Assembly: GCA_023391835.1 (NCBI GenBank) | Contig: JAEWAE010000046.1 | Coordinates: forward strand, 1 to 36,494 | Direction of reading: 5' to 3' | Source: Bacillota bacterium | GTDB lineage: Bacteria; Bacillota; Clostridia; Oscillospirales; Ethanoligenentaceae | Length of the DNA stretch: 36,494 nt | Shown here: piece by piece, positions 33,143 to 36,494 of the stretch | Layout of the letters: each line of letters opens with the position of its first letter | Numbering within the stretch: the first letter of the stretch is position 1 | Made by a program: the position numbers and the translations under genes | The notes under the pieces: model-generated | The model's database searches: none | The model's input: only the letters and a program-made list of their open reading frames with translations | What the model was told of the DNA's origin: nothing

Positions 33143-34030
33143 ATGGTCCGCAACAAAACGGTAGGCTCCCGGCTATTCGATATCTGCAACGCGATCATTT
33201 TGACACTGTTGGCCCTGCTGTGCCTGTATCCGTTGTGGTATACTCTATGTGTGTCCATTTCCGTCAAATCCGCCGCGAACGCCGGCCTGGTCACCTTTTA
33301 TCCCATTGGCTTTTCCAGCATCTCCTACCGTGAGATCATCGGCGACCGGCTGTTTTTCAATTCGTTCTGGATCTCTATCCAGCGCACCGTGCTGGGCACG
33401 GTCGTGACCATGCTGCTCTGCATCCTCACCGCCTACCCGCTTTCCAAGTCGAAACGGGATTTCCGGCCGCGGAACATTTTCATGTGGATACTGGTCTTCT
33501 GCATGATTTTCAACGGCGGGCTGATCCCCTGGTATCTGACCGTGCAGAGTTACAACCTGATCAACTCGATCTGGGCGTTGGTGCTCGGCGGCAGCCTGCC
33601 GGTTTTCAACGTCATCCTGGTCATGAATTTTTTCCGCAACCTGCCCAAAGACCTGGAGGAGGCGGCCATCGTGGACGGAGCCGGGCCGTGGCGGGTGCTG
33701 TTCCAGATTTTCGTCCCCTGCTCGGTGCCGGTGATCGCCACCATCACGCTCTTTGTAAGCGTCTACCACTGGAACGAATTTTTCAACGGCCTGGTACTGA
33801 TGAATACGGCCAACAAATATCCCCTTCAGACATACATCCAGCAGCTGGTCGTCAACATCCCCACCGGTACCACCCTCACGCCCGACCAGTACAAAAAGCT
33901 GTCGGAGCTTTCCAACCAGTCGCTCAATGCCGCCAAGGTATTCATCGCCATGATCCCGATGCTGATCGTCTACCCCTTCCTGCAGAAATATTTCGTCTCG
34001 GGTATCATGCTGGGCGCCGTCAAGGAATAA
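33143..34030 (+). CDS. Carbohydrate ABC importer, permease (LplC/YtcP-like)
   Basis: A 295-residue membrane protein. Membrane segments include AIILTLLALLCLYPLWYTLC near the N-terminus. The EAA loop reads LEEAAIVDGAGPWRVLFQIF, and the C-terminus, QKYFVSGIMLGAVKE, is the standard ending of this permease family. GGGGGTGG stands 6 bases before the ATG. It completes the channel with the LplB-like protein. Confidence 0.95.
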   Translation: MVRNKTVGSRLFDICNAIILTLLALLCLYPLWYTLCVSISVKSAANAGLVTFYPIGFSSISYREIIGDRLFFNSFWISIQRTVLGTVVTMLLCILTAYPLSKSKRDFRPRNIFMWILVFCMIFNGGLIPWYLTVQSYNLINSIWALVLGGSLPVFNVILVMNFFRNLPKDLEEAAIVDGAGPWRVLFQIFVPCSVPVIATITLFVSVYHWNEFFNGLVLMNTANKYPLQTYIQQLVVNIPTGTTLTPDQYKKLSELSNQSLNAAKVFIAMIPMLIVYPFLQKYFVSGIMLGAVKE

Positions 34031-34080
34031 AGCGCCCGCCGTGCGGCGGCAAACCGGCGGATCAGAAAGGATGCGCACGA

Positions 34081-36408
34081 ATGAAATTTTCAAACGGTTT
34101 CTGGCTCAACCGTTCCGGCGTGTCGGTCTTCCCGGCGGCCGAAGCCTATGAGATTCACCGCGAAGCCGACCGTCTCACCGTCCTGGCACCCTGCAGCCCC
34201 ATCCGGCAGCGGGGGGATTCGCTTCACGGGCCGGTGCTTACGGTCCAGCTGACCTCCCCCGCCCCGGATATTATCCGGGTGCGGGTCTGGCATTTTCGCG
34301 GCGGGGCCGATCACGGCCCTCATTTCGCATTAGCGGACGGGGCGGCCTCCCCGGTGACCGAGGAAAACGACAGGGAGGCCGTCCTGACGTCCGGCCACCT
34401 GAGCGTCCATATCGCCAAAAACGGCGGCTGGCAGATGGATTTCCGGGATGGGGCCCGGCTGCTCACCTCCGGCGGAGACCGGCAGCTCGCCTATATCCTC
34501 GACGAAAAACAACAGCCGTTCCTGCGGGGGCAACTCGGCCTGGGTGTGGGCGAATGTGTATACGGCCTGGGGGAACGGTTCACTCCCTTTGTCAAAAACG
34601 GCCAAACGGTGGATATCTGGAACGAGGACGGCGGCACCTGCTCGGAACAAGCCTATAAAAACATCCCCTTTTATCTCACCAACCGGGGGTACGGCGTTTT
34701 CGTCAACGATACAGGCAGGGTCTCCTTCGAGGTGGCCAGCGAGGTCGTTTCCTGTGTGTCCTTCAGCGTACCGGGGGAGGCCCTGGATTATTTTGTGATC
34801 GGCGGCGGGTCGCTCAAAAAGGTGCTGGCCAACTACACGTTTCTGACCGGCCGACCGGCCCTGCCCCCGGCCTGGTCTTTCGGTCTGTGGCTCTCGACGT
34901 CTTTCACCACTGATTATGACGAGAAAACGGTCACATCTTTTGTGGACGGCATGGCCCGCCGCCGGCTGCCCCTGCAGGTATTCCATTTCGACTGTTTCTG
35001 GATGCGGGAATTCCGCTGGTGCGATTTCCGATGGGACAGCCGGGTGTTCCCCGACCCGGCCGGGATGCTGGCCCGACTCAAAGCCAAAGGCCTGCATATC
35101 TGTGTCTGGATCAACCCCTATGTGGCCCAGCAATCCCCTCTGTTTGAGGAGGGCCTGCGCGGCGGTTATCTGCTGCGGCGCCAGGATGGCAGCGTATGGC
35201 AATGGGATATGTGGCAGCCGGGCATGGGGATCGTTGACTTTACCAATCCCGCGGCCCGGGAATGGTTTGGCGGGAAACTGTCGGCCCTGTTGGATATGGG
35301 TGTGGACTGCTTCAAGACCGATTTCGGCGAACGGATCCCCGTGGAGGGGGTGGCGTATTCCGACGGCTCCGACCCGGCAAAAATGCACAACTATTTCACC
35401 TATCTGTATAATCAGACGGTATTCAACTTGTTGGAAAAGCGTCGGGGCAAGGGGGAAGCCGTCGTGTTCGCCCGTTCCGCCACGGCCGGGAGCCAGAAGT
35501 TCCCGCTCCACTGGGGCGGCGACTGCACCGCCCGCTATGTTTCCATGGCGGAGACCCTGCGCGGCGGCCTGTCGCTGGGCCTGTGCGGTTTCGGCTTCTG
35601 GAGCCACGACATCGGCGGATTCGAGAGCACGGCCACGCCCGATCTGTATAAGCGGTGGGTGGCGTTCGGTCTGCTCTCTTCTCACAGCCGGCTGCACGGC
35701 AGTCAGTCTTACCGGGTGCCGTGGAATTTTGACGAGGAATCGGTGGACGTACTGCGCCGGTTCACCCAGCTCAAATGCCGGCTCATGCCGTATATATACC
35801 GGCTGGCGGTGGAGGCCGCCCACACCGGTGTGCCGGTGCTGCGGGCTATGGTGCTGGAGTTTGAAAACGACCCCGCCTGCGCCTTTCTCGACCGGCAGTA
35901 TATGCTGGGCGACTGCCTGCTGGCCGCACCGGTTTTCCGGGAAGACGGGGAGGTCGAATTCTATCTGCCGCCCGGAAGGTGGACGGATCTTTTCACCGGC
36001 CGCAAAGTGGAGGGCGGCGCCTATCGCCGGGAGACGCACGGCTATTTCACCCTGCCCCTCTATGTGCGTCCCGATTCGCTGATCCCTTGGGGAGCGAAGG
36101 ATTCCCGGGCCGACTACGATTACGCCGACGGCGTCACTCTGCTCCTTTCCGATCTGGGAGACGGCCGGGAAGCCTCCACCGAAGTTTTTGCCCCCGGCGG
36201 GGAATCGGCTCTTTCCGCCCATGCACAGCGCGCGGGGCAGGAAATCACCGTGACCGTTTCCCATACCGCCGCCCGGCGGCCGTGGCAGGTCATCCTGCTG
36301 GGTGCCCAAACGGCCCAGCCACTGGAGGGGGCCGCCGCCCATCCGGTCGAAAACGGAACGTGGCTGGCGCCTCCGGAAAACGGCGAAACGCTCCATTTCC
36401 GTCTCTGA
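34081..36408 (+). CDS. yicI: Glycoside hydrolase family 31 alpha-xylosidase (YicI-like)
   Basis: A 775-residue cytoplasmic enzyme without signal peptide, close to the 772 residues of E. coli YicI. The order is an N-terminal beta-sandwich, a catalytic barrel and C-terminal beta-domains. The catalytic nucleophile is Asp414 in CFKTDFGERIP and the acid/base is Asp481 in HWGGDC; FHFDCFWMREFRWCDF is the YicI-type substrate-pocket segment. It should remove alpha-linked xylose from oligosaccharides such as isoprimeverose or xyloglucan fragments. AAAGGA stands 9 bases before the ATG at 34081. The frame is open far upstream, but that part overlaps the permease gene in another frame and is not translated. 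It is the last gene of the importer unit. Confidence 0.94.
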   Translation: MKFSNGFWLNRSGVSVFPAAEAYEIHREADRLTVLAPCSPIRQRGDSLHGPVLTVQLTSPAPDIIRVRVWHFRGGADHGPHFALADGAASPVTEENDREAVLTSGHLSVHIAKNGGWQMDFRDGARLLTSGGDRQLAYILDEKQQPFLRGQLGLGVGECVYGLGERFTPFVKNGQTVDIWNEDGGTCSEQAYKNIPFYLTNRGYGVFVNDTGRVSFEVASEVVSCVSFSVPGEALDYFVIGGGSLKKVLANYTFLTGRPALPPAWSFGLWLSTSFTTDYDEKTVTSFVDGMARRRLPLQVFHFDCFWMREFRWCDFRWDSRVFPDPAGMLARLKAKGLHICVWINPYVAQQSPLFEEGLRGGYLLRRQDGSVWQWDMWQPGMGIVDFTNPAAREWFGGKLSALLDMGVDCFKTDFGERIPVEGVAYSDGSDPAKMHNYFTYLYNQTVFNLLEKRRGKGEAVVFARSATAGSQKFPLHWGGDCTARYVSMAETLRGGLSLGLCGFGFWSHDIGGFESTATPDLYKRWVAFGLLSSHSRLHGSQSYRVPWNFDEESVDVLRRFTQLKCRLMPYIYRLAVEAAHTGVPVLRAMVLEFENDPACAFLDRQYMLGDCLLAAPVFREDGEVEFYLPPGRWTDLFTGRKVEGGAYRRETHGYFTLPLYVRPDSLIPWGAKDSRADYDYADGVTLLLSDLGDGREASTEVFAPGGESALSAHAQRAGQEITVTVSHTAARRPWQVILLGAQTAQPLEGAAAHPVENGTWLAPPENGETLHFRL

Positions 36409-36431
36409 CCGTCCGGCGGCGAAGCGGACGG
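36409..36431 (+). repeat. Small hairpin directly after the GH31 stop codon
   Basis: CCGTCCG (36409-36415) and CGGACGG (36425-36431) pair around a 9-nt GC-rich loop. No T-run follows. It may stabilise the mRNA end; it is not a convincing terminator alone. Confidence 0.45.
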
Positions 36432-36470
36432 GATCATCTCGGCGCCAAAGATCGTTTTTGTTTCGTTCCG

Positions 36471-36494
36471 GGGGCACACCGATCGGTGTGCCCC
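36471..36494. terminator. Perfect 24-base palindrome at window end, probable terminator stem
   Basis: GGGGCACACC-GATC-GGTGTGCCCC forms a perfect 10-bp stem with a 4-base loop and ends exactly at the window edge. Upstream on the minus-strand side lies AACAAAAACG, only moderately U-forming. A T-run for the plus strand would lie beyond the window. Its position about 60 bases after the last operon gene fits an intrinsic terminator, possibly bidirectional. Confidence 0.55.

Noticed and set aside
33484..34080. N-terminal extension of the GH31 frame
   Set aside because: This part overlaps the LplC-like permease gene in another frame. A ribosome-binding site and the family's normal N-terminus are at 34081.
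34330..36477. Open frame of 715 codons on the minus strand
   Set aside because: It is antisense to the GH31 gene, whose catalytic motifs are intact. The minus-strand product is Gln/His/Arg-rich without a domain.

Overview
The window looks like a piece of chromosome from a GC-rich member of the Clostridia (Bacillota), most likely near the Oscillospirales. This is inferred, not proven. The evidence is strong AAGGAG/GGAGG ribosome-binding sites, lipoprotein-type solute-binding proteins, a YesM/YesN-type two-component pair beside an LplABC-type sugar importer, and IS21 genes of Firmicutes type. No rRNA, tRNA or CRISPR array was seen.

Layout. (a) 1-1810: the left part of an IS21-family element (istB, cut by the window edge, then istA and a repeat-bearing terminus). 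(b) 1811-5534: an accessory stretch with a possible small ORF, a lipoyl-less E2/CAT-like acyltransferase, a choloylglycine hydrolase/penicillin V acylase-family Ntn hydrolase, and a very AT-rich class III nucleotide-cyclase-like gene split by a one-base change in a 9-base homopolymer. (c) 5535-26538, all on the minus strand: two tandem units with the same plan, each a complete five-gene peptide ABC importer (binding protein, two permeases, two ATPases) followed by hydrolases. The upstream unit (26538 to 17688) carries M29, M24 and P1/DmpA-type peptidases. The downstream unit (17291 to 5535) carries an Asp/Glu racemase, isoaspartyl dipeptidase, a D-aminopeptidase-like S12 serine hydrolase, an M42 aminopeptidase, a creatininase-family amidohydrolase and a gamma-glutamyl (C26) hydrolase. 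Intrinsic terminators are visible at the end of each unit. A MarR-type regulator (26655-27149) heads the block. (d) 27451-36494, plus strand: a YesM-like histidine kinase and YesN-like AraC response regulator, then an LplA/B/C carbohydrate importer and a YicI-like GH31 alpha-xylosidase, ending at a strong palindrome.

How it works together. Region (c) reads as a scavenging island for peptides with unusual bonds: D-residues, beta-aspartyl and gamma-glutamyl links, and ordinary oligopeptides. Peptides would be imported by two transporters and broken down in the cytoplasm, with the racemase interconverting acidic amino-acid enantiomers. Region (d) reads as a sensor-controlled unit for alpha-xylose-containing oligosaccharides such as xyloglucan fragments. 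It encodes no ATPase, so it would need a shared MsmX-type ATPase from elsewhere. Substrates are inferred from family membership only.
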